DNA of 64,000 bases from Gymnothorax reevesii (taxonomy: Eukaryota > Chordata > Actinopteri > Anguilliformes > Muraenidae), in the NCBI GenBank assembly GCA_029721435.1, contig CM056587.1:16526667-16590666 (forward strand). The letters are read 5' to 3'. The position numbers were made by a program, and so were the translations under genes. Below are positions 1 through 13,170 of this stretch, piece by piece. The first letter of the stretch is position 1. Each line of letters begins with the position of its first letter. The notes beneath the pieces were generated by a model, which saw only the letters and a program-made list of their open reading frames with translations, was not told the DNA's origin and made no database searches.

Positions 1-64
1 TCACTGTTCATGTTCTGTGCAGGTGTGTTCATTTTAAACCTTTGAATTAAACGTGTTTATTTTG

Positions 65-101
<37 letters not shown>

Positions 102-116
102 CACAAAATAAACACA
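65..116. repeat. (TA)n/(CA)n microsatellite
   Basis: An alternating TA run from about 65 to 98 passes into a short CA run. It is a plain dinucleotide repeat. Confidence 0.9.
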
Positions 117-700
117 TCATTAAATGTCACAGATATATGTGCCCGAGATGGCAGAGGGTTCTAGTGCTACAACAGAAAATGTGACTGTCGTAGTCCGTGA
201 TGCGTTTGTTATTTAAGCTCGTGTTAAAAACTAATACGACGCGAGTAGGATTGAGGATGGGTCTGAAATGTAAGCGTTTTTAAACCGTTCCGTAAACACG
301 AGTATGAAATGGCTGTTCAGTGTTCTTGTGAGGACTGTTATGTAATGTGCACTGAATATGCTGACAGCCATCGGGTCCCTGGTTTTGAAGTGTACGCGTT
401 GTTTTTTTTTTTCAGTTGAAAAGCAGGTTAATGCCAGCGGTCTGGAAGAATTTCCATTTAATTATTTTTTTTTTTTGTTAGATCTGGGTACTTCGGTATC
501 TGGTGGAAAATGGTAATTGGATGATCAAGAGGAAAAAAATGACAATTTACCCGTTTGCTTATGTTAAAGCTTTGGCTGAGCTGTTGCAATTAATAATGAG
601 AATAATCATGATAAATAATATTATCAAAATTTAAATTAAGCGGAAATGGTTCGGAACTTCAGTTCAGAGAAAAATATGTAAACAGTGACACTGCATGATG

Positions 701-708
701 TGACGTCA
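701..708. promoter_or_regulatory. CRE-like octamer
   Basis: An exact TGACGTCA palindrome, the consensus for CREB/ATF binding. No promoter or transcript is visible next to it, so only the motif is supported. Confidence 0.25.
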
Positions 709-1587
709 CGTTTATTTTTAGATGTTCCGTTCAGTTTGTCCGAAAACGCAATGACTGGAGTCTTGAAACGGAAGAGAAAATATATATGGATATGCACCAT
801 GATAGTAAAGGAACGTGCATTTTGCTGGGAATGATTAATAGAATTGCGCATACTGTGACGCACTTACTTCTGTTTTCATATTTTAATTCTTCGCGAGAAG
901 ACTGCATTAAAATACGTACCCAATGCAGGGGAGCCTTTGAGCGCAGCGTAAAACATTTTCACCTACTGTTATGATTTGGTATTACTTAGCTTCGTGGCTG
1001 TCGATAGAAGACTACGTGGAACACTCCCCGCTTTCTAAACAGCCTGAAGCAATCAATGAAAAAATATGTAGCTGAATAACTTCGAATCTACAGTGTATCG
1101 ATAAAGGTTGAAGATTAATCCGTTGTTAGGCTATGAATGATGATGCATTTAAATTCTCTATAGAGGCTCCAAGCAAATCGTATCCAGAGGGTCTACTTCA
1201 CAGTCGCTCATATGGCGTGTTTGTTGTTTGCTTAACAGATTTTTCAATGGTTTTAATTGGTAATATTCAAAAGCCTATTTCAGTAATGGTATTGTGTCCT
1301 GCTCCTTCGGTTCATCTTGTTGTGGTGTTGAGAGAAATAAAATTCAACTTGCAGGGGCGGAGCAGTTTAGCCTTGCCTGCTGATTACGTGAAAGAGAGAA
1401 GCCACGTACAGTAGGCGAACACTACACTCAGTTTGAGAACATTCTGCTTCCTTATTCATTTTGCAGTGATGCATGCCAAACATGCCGTTTAAATAATCTG
1501 GATAATAATGGATAATAAAAAATGGTCAATACGAATACTACGAGATCTACTTGCATAACATGAATACACAAAATAAATACGAAAACA

Positions 1588-1611
1588 TTAATAATAATAA
1601 TAATAATAATA
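1588..1611. repeat. (AAT)n microsatellite
   Basis: About eight units of a trinucleotide repeat. Confidence 0.9.
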
Positions 1612-4600
1612 TGTTTGTATCATTACTACTGCTGCTACTACTGCAACTACGCGGGAACTCATTTTCATTAGTTTATCGAAACCATGATGCACTGAGTTAA
1701 ACAGATATGCAGAAAATGTGGATATTTTATATACCGTAATAATTAATCAAATTTTATCTTCTCATCAGCAACTGCGGCATGGAAACGTAAAAATGCTTCG
1801 AGCTGGACTATATGATGTTTACTTGCTGTAATAATATGCGTTGGGTGGATGTTTTTCATCCTGGCCTCTACGACCTCTGGCTGCTGTTCTGTTTATTCGC
1901 TGTTACTCGCTTTCGGGAAAGAGATCAAACCGATAACCATACTTCGCATGCTTGATTTGGGGAACGCAAAAGGCTGGGATAAAGTCACCAGGCTACCAGA
2001 AAACCTTCAGAGTCACGTGATGTTTTGATTCTTCAATGGAAGCGCTGCGGGTGAGAGTGTGCGCGTACGCGAACTCAGGGGAACGACCTGTTGCGGAGTT
2101 AATCTGTAGAACTAGGCGTGGACAGGGTGTACATTTTCAGAGGCCGCAGCAACTACAACAACAACAACATGCTTGCTTTCATTTTGGTTTTGTCAGCTGT
2201 TTTTCTGTCATTAGACCCTCGAGGCAGTTCCTCTTAACGCCAGTTTCAGGCGTCCGTACGTCCTTCTCTGAACAGTCATACCTGCAGTGGTTAAACACTG
2301 CCCGATTGGCTGGGTCGAGCAATTTCTGCGTTATTTTCATGTTTTAATAAGCAATTTAGAGGAAAGTTTTTCCAGCTGGAATGCAGCGGTGGATGTAGAT
2401 TCAGCGCTGTCCGTAATTGCGAGCAAAAAATGACATGTCCTGCTTTGAAACGGTGACTTTCCCTGATCAAACGTGCGCTTCCCTGGATCGAACACGTGCA
2501 CCCGCAGGCCATATGCTTGTTCTCAAGTCCCGTGTCTTTGAGGATTGCCGCGCGCACTATAGTGAAAAACAAGTGAGTCAGTTGTTTATCGCTTCTCAGG
2601 TACTCAGCTTCGTGATCGGAATGTAGACCGAAAGCAAAACATGCCGGGAGAGGTAAAAGCGTGTTTATTTTTCTCTCATATGACCTGCTCACTCTCAGAG
2701 AGCGGTCTTCCTCATGCTGCCTATATCACACTTGATGAACTGGAGTTCGTCTTGTTTCTGAAACGTTTTCCCGCATATTTTTGCATTTTCTGCACTTACT
2801 TGCATGGTGTCCAACGATCCGCTTTATTTTGAAAATTGAAAAAACGCTCAGTTATGTGAGATAGTGGACAATTGCAATCTGAGAGTTTTAGCTTGTCAAT
2901 TTTTCTTAATTTCTCCATTCCAGTTGATTTGGATTATTTACCCCTTCAAGCTACATTATGGTCTAAATGGTCATGACTTCTTGTTTCACAAGAGGGAAAT
3001 GTTGCCATTGAAATGAATTTGATCTATTCAAAAAAGGTTGCCTTTAATGGGGCATTGCTTAAGGAGGTAGGTCTAGTGGACAATTTGAATCATGCCCACG
3101 TTCCCAGGAACACTCGCAATCATATCAGGTACTGCTTTGCCCTCCTGGTAGTTGGGCTATATAAGCTGCTCTCCTGCTCTGCCTGTGCAGCAAAACATGC
3201 CGGCTGCTGCATCACTCTTGCCTGCTGCTTGTTATTACTGCCTGCTACAACTGCTGCTAGATTACTGTACCTGTAGCTAGTTAACATGGGCTTCTTGCAT
3301 GCAAGCTGCTGCATGTGGGCAGTCTAAACTGCTTTCGTATGCATTTTTGCTGTGGCTAATCTACAATGTAGCTGCAGGCTACAAGCATAAAGGAAAATCT
3401 TGCAATTTATTTGGTTGTGTGTACCTGTGCTCACTTTAATTTAGTGTGCCTATGATCCTACTTGCACTCATTTGCCATTAGAGCTTGTTTATTGAATTAG
3501 ATCATTCTCGCCCGGGTGCCTTAGTGTGGAATGCTGTGTTGCTTGCTGCGGCTCTTTTCTAATGAAAGACGCCATGTCTCAACATGGAATGTTCTGGGAC
3601 ATTACTCTGCTAAACCTGCCATAGGTACAAGCTAGTTTGCTTCAACTAGTGGGAAAAACCTCAGTGTGATTGGAGTGACGTTGAGCTTGGAGGGAGATTT
3701 GAACTGTGCTTTAATTGGCTTGATTACAGTATTGAAGGTATTTGTTTTCCCTGTAGTTCTTATGTTCAGTTTAGGTTGTTTGCTATCATAGACTAGCAAC
3801 AACAGAATGCGTTTAATGATGATAATGTTCTTAGAATGTTCTTTGTAACCTTTAACCAGACAGACAGCTATCGCCAGTTTGCCGTGCATCATTGTCTGGA
3901 GTTGGCGATGTTGTTTGATCGTCTATTTAGTCAACGTGGCTAAAGTTTCATTGCCATTGCTGAGCTTGGCAAAGGAACAAAATTGTTTGATTCATTTCTT
4001 TCTTCACTAATTGGTGATTGCGCCATCAAACGATTCTGAAAATTTTGTGTCTCTTGTATTGAGGGCTTAAAGTAGTAGAAGTGAAGAATCTTGGGTTGCA
4101 GTTATGTCCTCCTCAGAATTATATTCCAGTTACCTGTCTGTTTTTTGTTTCAATTAGTGCAATTCTCAGGTTTTCCTCTGAAATTTCTCACGTCTTTAGA
4201 AAAATTCACTCGTAAATTAGACAAAGATTGACATCCCCGCCAAAACGCAACGTAAACTGATCTAGATGGCAGCTGTTTGGGGGGTAAATTTGTTGGCAGG
4301 CTGCACTTTTTTTTTTTTTTTTTAAACCAACCATGTTCTGTGAAGACCCAACCCTACTCTGCTTCTGATTGGCCCTGACCCTGACGTTTTTCTAACCTCC
4401 ACCATCTTGCTCTTCAAGCCTTACCCTAACTAAATCAAGGAAGACAACAAACTTTATTGAATCAGTGTCAGAGTTGGGTGAGTTTGAGAACCTGTGCTGT
4501 AGAATATAATCATATAGGTGGAGGACTTTCTTCAGGCTGACTTCAGCTCTGTCTGAAATGATTGAAAGGGGACTGCACTACAGATACAGGGTAGGTAGAG

Positions 4601-6534
4601 GGGCACATATATGCACCCAATGTGGTTTTAGGTGCACAGCCATGTCTGGAGGGAACTGTGAACCCCATCTGTACTCTGGGGGTGACATACGCTGACCTAT
4701 TTGAGGACTGGCACTCTGGGGGGTTAGGGGACTTAAAATAAGGCTGAGAGTTGGCAGCAATGGAGGCTGACTTCTGAATGTTTTTTTTTAGATTTGATTG
4801 TAGCCTAGCGCTGGATTACTCTAAGTGAGGGGGAGCTTGGAAAATGTATGTTTACTTTCATGAGCTCACAGTCTATTGGTTGACATGACCAAGCCTAGGG
4901 ATGATTGGCTGATAAGTGCTGAAGGTAATGTCCCCTGAGCAGTGGGAAAAGTTGAGGGGGAGCTCTGGGTGTTTTCCACCGTCTTTGTTTTAGACCTCAC
5001 AAGCAGTTTTCAACAACAATGGTAGATACGGCATTCGGTATTCGCTGTACTTTCAGTGGAGTGCTGTGGTCGTCAGAAGCTCCTGAATGAAAGAGGCGTG
5101 TTTACTATCTTCTACTAGCTCTGCCAGATTCCGCGGCTTCTGATTGGGTCCTGTTGTTTGTGGAATGTAGAGTATTTTATCTGTTAATCGTGGCCAGCCC
5201 ACAAGGCGATATTACCATTAATGACCTCCTTAAACTGAGAAACTAGTCAACAATGTTAAAAAGAAGGAAAGACACAGGTAAAAGTGGACATGGATTATGA
5301 ATAAACCTGTACGTCATCAACGACGTTTATGTAGACGAGAGCTAAAGAGAAACCTTTACCCCCTCTTTTTAAAGCTACTCATAATGCAGCCATTAAGCAG
5401 CTCTCTTAATCCAGCTACTGCCTATAATGTAACAGGTAACCATTTCTACCTGATAATGTAGCCACTGATAACTCTTTCCAAATGCTCTGTCACTTATGCA
5501 ACAGTTAAATCACGCCAGAGGCTTAAAACACACTATCCAGCTTCTCCTCTTACACAGTCCTTTAAAACCCCCGCCCTTTTATTGCTCCGACCGGACACTG
5601 CAGGTTTTGGCAGGTGCCAAATTTCAGTGAGAGATGCAGAGAAGCTTGCCTGTATTCTGACTTCAGTCGTTATGGTAGTAATGCTTTACTGTTCCCATGA
5701 ATTTGGTGTTTAATGTGTGTGTGGGGAGGGGGTGGGATTGCAAAAGAGTGATGGGATGTTGGATGTTTGTTGAAAGGGGTAGGCATTTGGTGAAAATGCA
5801 GTTTTTGCAGGTAATCTGAAGATGCAGGCCCACAGAATGCCGGTATGGCCACGCTTTTGCACAGAAAGTGTGTGAATGTTTTGTAATGAATCCTTTTACG
5901 GCGAACAAGCACTGTTTCAATTGGAGCCCGATCTGATGTGTACATCTGCACTACGTGAGAAATATACTCCATGCTGTTTTCTTATTATTAAAGTTCCGCC
6001 TGATATTGTACCCTTGCACAGCCATGCTGAAGTGCCAATGCCCTTGCTGGCGATTGGTAATGTGAGCAAAGCTGTAGCTCATTTGACGTGAAGCAGCACG
6101 TCATGCTGTATTCAAAGATTGGCTGTATTTCTTGAAATATATGCACCGGAATGTTCTCGGCAAAACCAAAACAAGTGGCCATTTCGGAATTTCAAGTACT
6201 CTACATTTGGAGAACTTAACATAAGTGCGCTCAATAGTAGCTACTAAGCTGATTGAAAAAAAGCCCAATAAGGAAGGTGGGGCAATAGTGACTCTCCAGC
6301 TTTTGTAAAAAAAATAAAGTTTCAGGACACTGAACTGAACAGTTGATCTTGCGGAGCTGAGGAGGCATACGGAGGAAATGTCTGTATTTGGGCAATGGAG
6401 GGTTGGGGTAGTTATGGGTGAAATGGGCAGAGCAGTCGGCTGTCTGTCAGTCCACATAAGGAAAGTGTGTGTTTACCCTTGGGTGTAGTCTGTTAAGGAG
6501 TGTGTGATGCTAAAACTCTTTCAAACAAAAACAG
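1612..6534. other. Unassigned DNA, no gene seen
   Basis: Mixed-composition DNA. About 2030-2560 is richer in G+C and CpG than its surroundings. A poly-T tract of about 17 bases lies near 4307-4323. No frame shows recognisable domains, and I recognise no transposon with paired ends. Confidence 0.45.
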
Positions 6535-6790
6535 AGCGAGAGAGAGCACATGAGCGAGTGAGGGAGGGAGAGAGAGAGAGAGGGCACATGAGCGAATGAG
6601 GGAGGGAGAGAGAGAGAGAGGGCATATGAGCGAGTGAGAGAGAGAGGGAGAGAGAGAGGGCACATGAGCGAGTGAGAGAGAGGGACAGAGAGGGCACATG
6701 AGCGAGTGAGGGAGAGAGAGAAAGCACGTGAGCGAGAGAGACCAAGAGTAGGGTGGGAGAGGGAGAGCGAGGGAGAGAGCAAGGGAAACG
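6535..6790. repeat. GA-rich minisatellite, about 38-bp unit
   Basis: Five tandem units begin with AGCGAGTG or AGCGAATG at 6553, 6591, 6629, 6667 and 6701. Unit lengths are 38, 38, 38, 34 and 30 bases. Each contains a GAGAGA tract and ends in a CACATG, CATATG or CACGTG hexamer. The flanks are simple GA repeat. The strongly purine-biased strand leaves several complementary frames open; these Ser/Leu/Pro-rich translations are artefacts of the repeat. Confidence 0.9.
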
Positions 6791-8138
6791 GAAAGCTCTT
6801 TAGATAGAGAGTGAAGGAAGGTGGAGAGCAAAGCAGTGAGAAAAAAGGACTGATAAGGACTGATGAGTAAAAGGTAAAATAGAAAGACTGAGCCGACAAG
6901 ACTGAGAGAATGAGGTGGCTAGAAAAATGTTTACAGTGGTTGTTAAGCACTTGAGCAGGTCTGACGGCGGCGTGTATCTGTACAGTCAGGCCTAAATATA
7001 GCCGAGCAGGGATAAATAATAAAGCGGTGAGCGTGTGTGGTGTGGTGTGGTGTGGAGGAGGGTGGGTGGGTGGGGGGGGCTGGTACAGGGCACAAGGTTC
7101 GCTTCCTGCGGAGCTATGGAGGCACAGCGTGTAACGGCAAATGTCTGAGCTCCTGAAGCTTAAAATACTCCCCCGCATCAATCCTTCACGCTGTGTCCCC
7201 GGAGCACGGCAGGGGAGGGTGGCCATTTTACCCGAGTGTGTCTGGCTCTGTATTTATTACTTCGTTTTAATGCTGCGTCTTCTTAATTCCACTGTCAAGC
7301 ACTTCGAGTGACCTCTACTACAAGGAAAATGTATAATTAGCAGCAGAAGTTGTAGCAGTGGTTATAATTATCAGTGGCTGTGTTAGTATTAGGAATAATA
7401 ATTATTATTAGCTGTGGCAATAATAATAACATCAGTGATAGAAGATAGTGTGGACGACATGGATATATTATTACCATCTTTAATTTTTTGGTTCTGACTT
7501 TGCCTTGTGCTGCCCTGTACCCCTGTGTCACCCGATTGGCTGAGACTGGTCAAAGGCCCCACCTCCCTAAACTGCCTCCTGCTCCCGTCCATTCGCACCA
7601 CCCCTCGAGTTCCCAGACAGTTGACACATGACGGTTCCAGAAAATGTGGGAATGGAGCCATTTTGTTTCCATACACCGTCTTAATATCAGTGAGGTTATT
7701 TTTTTCTTTTTTCTCTCTTCTCATGTCCAAAGATTTTCCCCTCTAATGCTTGTCAATACCAATGCTAGCTGGTTTATTGTTTTCTTTCTAAGATAAAGAC
7801 ATTCTATGAATGAAAAAAGGAATGGAAAAAAATTGAGCAAAACAGGTTGGTTTTTTCACGATGGAAACGCAATGGCTCCTATTCTTGAGTTGTTGTGACT
7901 CTCCCTATCTAGGGACTCTAGGTGCCCCAGTGCTAATGACTGTATTGGGGGGGGGAACGGTGCCAATAACGGAGAAAAGGAGTGCAGGCTCAGGTTTTCC
8001 TCTGGTTCTCTTCCCCGTCCTGAGGACTGGAGTAAAGCAGAGTGGCGGTCTGAATTGAGAGAGAAGGCTGTACTCTCCTGGTTATTGTACTATGGTGGTA
8101 TCATAGTACAGGCTTGGGTGTGTTTCCAGCGTTAAATT
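6791..8138. other. Unassigned DNA with small simple repeats
   Basis: Contains a GTGTG/GGTGG-rich patch near 7035-7080 and an AAT-rich patch near 7385-7435. No gene or paired transposon ends were seen. Confidence 0.45.
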
Positions 8139-8330
8139 GCCATTTAGCTGATGCTTTTACACAAAGTTATTTATGGTTGATTAGAGTAAGTCGGGGCCAG
8201 TCCTTTGTGGAGCAATATGGGTTTAAGGGCCTTGCTCAGGGGCCCAGAAGCTACCAGGATCTTACTGCGGCTGCGTGGAGGCGCGACTGACAAACCCTTC
8301 GAGTTCCGGTGAGGCTGCTTAACCAGAAAC
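8139..8330. repeat. Probable dispersed fish repeat fragment
   Basis: The order TTTAGCTGATGCTTTT, then an AAAGTTATTTA block, then GGGCCTTGCTCAGGGG matches from memory a very common dispersed fish sequence. No target duplication or boundaries are visible, so the extent is approximate. Confidence 0.4.
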
Positions 8331-9043
8331 CGCAGGCTGCTCGCTGTTACCATCCGTTGCCAAGTTCCTCCATCACAAATAACTTTGGAAGATGCTGGGA
8401 GAAATTAATAATGATGAGTATTTTTGGTATTTCAGATATGTGGTCGTGCGTCAACTTATTTTAGTGCGTCAGATACTCATGGGAGGTGAGCCAAGAAGAA
8501 CCTGAGCTGCTCATCTGCTCATCCAGGCTGGTGAGAAACACAGTGTTTACATGAAAGTCTGAATATTCTGTTCCTGGTTACAGTGGCTAGGTTACTGCCG
8601 GCGTTCCCGCTATTATTTGCGATCGATTGAGGGCTCGGGGCACCCTCAGAAGTGGGTCTGCCATTAAAGTGATTTAAAGGTTAATCGAGGCGTTGCGCTT
8701 GCTAAGTGGGTGGGTAGGTGGTGGTGGTGGGGGGGGTGGGTTGGTCGGTCAGAGAAGCAGGAGTGTGGGATGGCGCTGGGAGCGTAGCACTGGTTGGCGA
8801 GTTCTCCTGTAAGTCGATAAGGTCGATAAAAGGGGTGGAGCCAAGGGCTAGCGCACCGTAGCACCCAGGATGCTCTTCCCTTATCTTGGTGATGTCTGGA
8901 AGCCAGCTGCTGCATCTCATCTACAATTCGGAGCTAGCGTATCTGCTAATCTTTTGTTATTAGTTCACTAGTTCTGAAACACAGCTGTCTTCCTGTTACT
9001 GGAGTGTACCTCGGGTATGCTGAGCAGATGATCGCATGCGCTG
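8331..9043. other. Unassigned DNA, no gene seen
   Basis: Includes a short GGTGG/GGGT-rich patch near 8705-8740. No gene, RNA or transposon ends were recognised. Confidence 0.45.
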
Positions 9044-9079
9044 TTGTGTGTGTGTGTGTGTGTGTGTGTGAGAGCGTGC
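9044..9079. repeat. (GT)n microsatellite
   Basis: A dinucleotide run followed by an interrupted GTGTGTG block. Confidence 0.9.
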
Positions 9080-9701
9080 GTGTGTGTTTTGGGGTGGGGG
9101 GTGGTGATTTATTCCCAGCTCCAGGCCGAAGATCATTAGGGCTAATGGCTTCAAAGGTCAGTTTGGCCTGCTAATATCCCCAATATTGTGCTTACAGAAG
9201 CAGCAGCTATAGAACTGTGGGGACAGCCCCTCTGGCCCTGGTTAGCGTTTGTGAGGGTAATGGCTAGCAATGCTTTCTTCCTGTTTGTAGCTCTAGAGTT
9301 CACAGTAGTCTTTTTCCAGGTGCTTTAGTCCTTGCGCTAGCAGAAAATGCTCTGTTAGAGACTTGCTGCTCATAGAGTGGACATAGGCGTTTGTAACTAA
9401 TACAGTATTTGTAATGAGAGATGAAACCAGTGAAGTGACGTCTGTACCAATGCTGCACGTAGATGTGTTTGAAAACTCTTGTTAGCAGACTGTCTTGGTG
9501 CACAACATCACATATTGTCCCCTGTTCCCATGGAGATCAGAAAGGACGCTGAAATCTGCAGGTGCACAGGGGCAGGGCACCTACATCTCTCCATTGTAAA
9601 ATCTCCGAAGGGGTGGAGCCAAACATGTAACAGCCAATAAGCAATGAGAGTTCTCAGGAACTGAGGGGTATTGTAACAGGAAAAAAACATAAGTGGCAAG
9701 G
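9080..9701. other. Unassigned DNA, no gene seen
   Basis: No domain-bearing frame and no transposon ends were recognised. Confidence 0.45.
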
Positions 9702-10090
9702 TAACCCCATAAAACATACAGACCTACATATGAGTTTGTCAAATACAGCTGCTGTGTTCACACCTGTGGAACTTCAGGTCTTTTTTAAATTGAAGAGGAA
9801 ACGTTTCTCATGATATATGTCATGCTGAATGACAGGGAAATGTTTATAAATTTATGCACAAAATTATGATATTTTCCATTTGATGTAATGCTGTGGCCAT
9901 AAAAACATGGCATCCTGAGTTAGAATATTTTTCTAAATAAAAATGATGTTGCTCCTGTGAAGTCCAACAATCAGCAGACACATGTATTCGACTTTATCCT
10001 ACAGTATGAAGAAAAAAGAAAAAAAAAGCTATTTCTGACCTTGAATCTACTTAAGGGAAAACTTCAGAGAAAATTAGTTAATGGGGTTAA
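9702..10090 (+). mobile_element. TTAA-bounded non-autonomous element, copy A
   Basis: About 389 bp. It begins TAACCCCATAAAA and ends ATGGGGTTAA, so the ends are short inverted repeats on a TTAA-like site. The inside aligns by eye with 18272-18399 plus 20006-20232 and with 22357-22575: shared blocks include GACCTACATATG, GCTGCTGT, a GATGTAATGCTGTGGCC block and a TTTCTGACCTTGAA-type block. There is no open frame. TTAA targets are used by piggyBac and Kolobok transposons, but I cannot choose between them. The left TTAA is degenerate (GTAA). Confidence 0.6.
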
Positions 10091-11084
10091 CGGTTTCCTC
10101 AAGCCCAAACTTTGCATGATGATTTTTGGGCCTTCCTTGTCTGCCATAGCAGGATCTCTTCCTCTTCTTCTGCTGAGGATGGGCTCAGCTTTGCCTCTGA
10201 TCCCTGAATGTGGTGGGCCTTAAGTTGCGTAGTTTCAGTGGCTCATCACCCTCTGTCTGTCTCTCTGCTTTCCCTCCAGACTAAACGGCAGACTCCAGAG
10301 GGAGAGAAGATGCTGGATGTCGTGGGTCGGCTCACCCGCCCCGCCCCGCCCCGCACCAAACTCACCAATCAGGAACGATGGAGCTGCTTTACTCTCTACA
10401 TCTGCAATCGCACAGCTGTTCCACGTAGAAAAAATACTGATTACGTTTACATGCACAAAATTTGGCGGTTTTTGCCCTGATTTCAAAATGTTCCTACTGA
10501 GCCGTTTACATAGCAAATGAAAATGATTATCCCACTGATATTCTAGTTTACGAGCAGCCGCGAATGGCCCGATTAAAATATGATTTTTTTCACCATTTTC
10601 CCCCAGTAGTGGACATGTTTCATGATGCGAACACAACCTCCCTTATTCTTTGATTCATTCAGCCAACCTCTTGAATAGGTAGGCATTGCAATGTTTGTGC
10701 ATGCTTAAAACCAGTTAGTATCCCACATAATGTTAAAAAATGGGCATGTTTGTCCTTCCTAGTTTGTTTGGTTGGTTTGGTTACAATGCGCAGAGCTTAC
10801 CAGAAACAGGAAAGAGAGCATGTGTTGCAAAGAGCGGTTAAAACAACCAGTTGAGACACACATTGCGAATACGCTTTACACATGTCCAAAGAATGTTCCT
10901 AAAACTGAAATAAATAATATTGACATATCCCAAGTCTTAATCGGAAAAAGCAAGATTCAGAATAAGGCCTTATTTGAAATATGCTGTTTACATGGCCAAT
11001 GTCAAATGCAGAATATTGACATTTTCGAAATAATAGCGGCAAGGTAGTGTGCATGTAAACATAGTCACTGATTGAACTATGTTT
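10091..11084. other. Unassigned DNA; possible but weak exon at 10280
   Basis: A pyrimidine-rich tract followed by CCAG at about 10260-10279 resembles a splice acceptor before a short frame (ACTAAACGGCAGACTCCAGA onward). The following GC-rich CCGCCCCGCC tract and the lack of a clear donor make a real exon uncertain. Nothing else is recognised. Confidence 0.3.
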
Positions 11085-11230
11085 TTGGCACAGATAGAAC
11101 CATATCTTCCATGTAGATAGATACAGGTAGAACCATATGCTTCATGTAGATGAACACCGGTAGAAGTGCATGTTCCATTAAGGTAAACCCGGGTAGAACT
11201 GCACATTCCACATTGATGTGATGGAACCAT
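11085..11230. repeat. Diverged tandem repeat, about 35-40 bp unit
   Basis: Three to four imperfect units share the pattern GGTAGAACCATATGC, then TTCCATGTAGAT, then ACAGGTAGA. Units start near 11093, 11129, 11157 and 11191. It is a decayed minisatellite. Confidence 0.6.
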
Positions 11231-13170
11231 GTGCATCTATTATTTTTGTTGCTCTCCACTTGCTGTGCACTGTGCTGCAAGTGGCCCGATAAAACCTCTC
11301 TCATAAACCTGTGATACAGCCTGCTGCTTATCGGTCATACAGGTGATGCAAGTGTACACAAACGCGCGCACACACACACGTATGCACAAGTGTTTGCGGT
11401 GACATTCTGTTGAGGTGGAATTCCATGATATCTGTCGAGTTGCTTTAAGCCCTACCTCAGAGAAAACGCCAGGTAGTCAACTTGCAAACTCAATATGTAA
11501 ATGATACCCTAAATATTCGAAGTTGAATGTGTGTCATATTACCAATCAGAAGCCTTATTAACTTTTTCCATATATGGGATATTTCTACTAAAGATACTCG
11601 GTTTGGACCTTGTACAAGCAGAATATCAAAGATGAACCATATGCCTGGAATGTTCCTCAATGATCTGTGAAATCATTGTTTGCTTTTTGTCACAGATGAA
11701 TTCTCAAGTTGAACTTGTACTATATTAAAATTCCTTCAGATATTTATTTTGATATGATTATTATTATATGGAAGGTAACAAGAGAGATATTCTTTATTAG
11801 AATGAAATCTAATATTTATATAAATATATATACGTATTCATATGCAAAAGAGACTTCTAAGAAAAGTCATTGCCGGGACACGGAAAGGACTGGAAAGCCC
11901 TGATGTTTCCTAGTGATGATCTGGCAGTACCTGCACTGGTGCACAGTTATTGCACCGGCATTCGAGTCTTTGGCACGTTGATACACTTTAACCTTTGACC
12001 TCAGTCACCCATAATCCTCTCTGATGATTCCCCTGCACTCGCAGCCATCCTTTTCTGTATTCACTCCCCACCCCACTTGTGATTGGCAAGTGGTCTGCCA
12101 CTGCTGTACCTCCCGCCAGTTCTGATTGGCTAAAAGGCACACTGGTGGCAGAGCCAGCGAATGGGGTCGAGCCGTGAAACTCACCGGCGCTGTTTTCAGG
12201 GATGTTGGGGAATGATTATCACGAGGAGACTGGGACTATCTCGGCAGCACCATCGCGAAAAGGTCTTGCACAACACCTAGATCACACGAGACAGGTTTGA
12301 ATGTAGAGGATTCAGTGTTTGCCACTGGAGATGAAAAAAATGAGGAAAAATAATCGAAACAGAACTGCATTCAGATCCGTGGAAGGAATGTATTTGACCT
12401 CATGGTTTGATGATCTCACTTCATTCAATATCCGATGCTGTACATAATGTATATAGGACAGAATCTACTAGCAAAATAAGTCGACATTTTTTTGTTATTC
12501 TTTTAAACTTTGTAACTTAAGTCATTTACTGCAACTGTTTTTGAATGAGTTTTCCATTACAACTGTAGCTCTAATGGAGGTCTATGCTTAATTGAGTTGT
12601 TGGTTCAGAGGAGATACGTTATTGGGTTATTTCATTTGTTGGGTTAAGGGAGGCACTCTGCAGGAATGCCACTGAAAACCATCAGAAAAAAATAATACAG
12701 TGCTTGATAAGAATGAATCTAACTGCATAGGTACAATTCACCAACAGCATATGCAATATTTATGTGAAAGAATCAACTTAGTTTACAGAATTGAACCAAA
12801 TGTAAAAATATTGTATTTTGCTGGTTGTTTTCTTCCTGACAGTTATTGGTCAGTTTTTCTGTCACCCCTCTCTGATCAGTGTGTTCTTCCTGAGTATGCA
12901 TATTTTATTTCTAAATATCAAAGGGTTAACTACGAGGCCTGACTGATCTTGCTGTGTCTTCCATTGTCTATACTTCATATACTGTTAACTGTGATCCCAT
13001 ATAAAGCTGATAATTTAAAAATAGTGTAGTAAAGTATTGCTTTTGTCTGTAATGATAATGGATAGCACATGCAATAAAATATTATTTAAGAAAATGCAAG
13101 TTCCATTGTTGTTTCTTTTTAAATATTAAATCAATGCCAGGATAATGTTGATGCATCACATTTATATATA
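11231..13170. other. Unassigned DNA, no gene seen
   Basis: AT-rich around 11690-11860 and 12440-13150. A CA-rich patch lies near 11368-11385. No domain-bearing frame and no transposon ends were recognised. Confidence 0.45.

Larger units (their letters stand above)
1..1587. other. Unassigned AT-rich DNA, no gene seen
   Basis: I see no coding exon or recognisable transposon here. The stretch contains a TA/CA microsatellite (65-116) and one palindromic CRE-type octamer TGACGTCA at 701-708. The short open frames have no recognisable domains. Confidence 0.5.

Noticed and set aside
6553..6730. Regular repeats as a possible CRISPR array
   Set aside because: The units are contiguous without unique spacers, and the window is vertebrate DNA.
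6493..7226. Long Ser/Leu/Pro-rich minus-strand frames (up to 238 codons)
   Set aside because: They arise from the GA-rich minisatellite, which leaves several frames open. The translation is a repeat with no domain.
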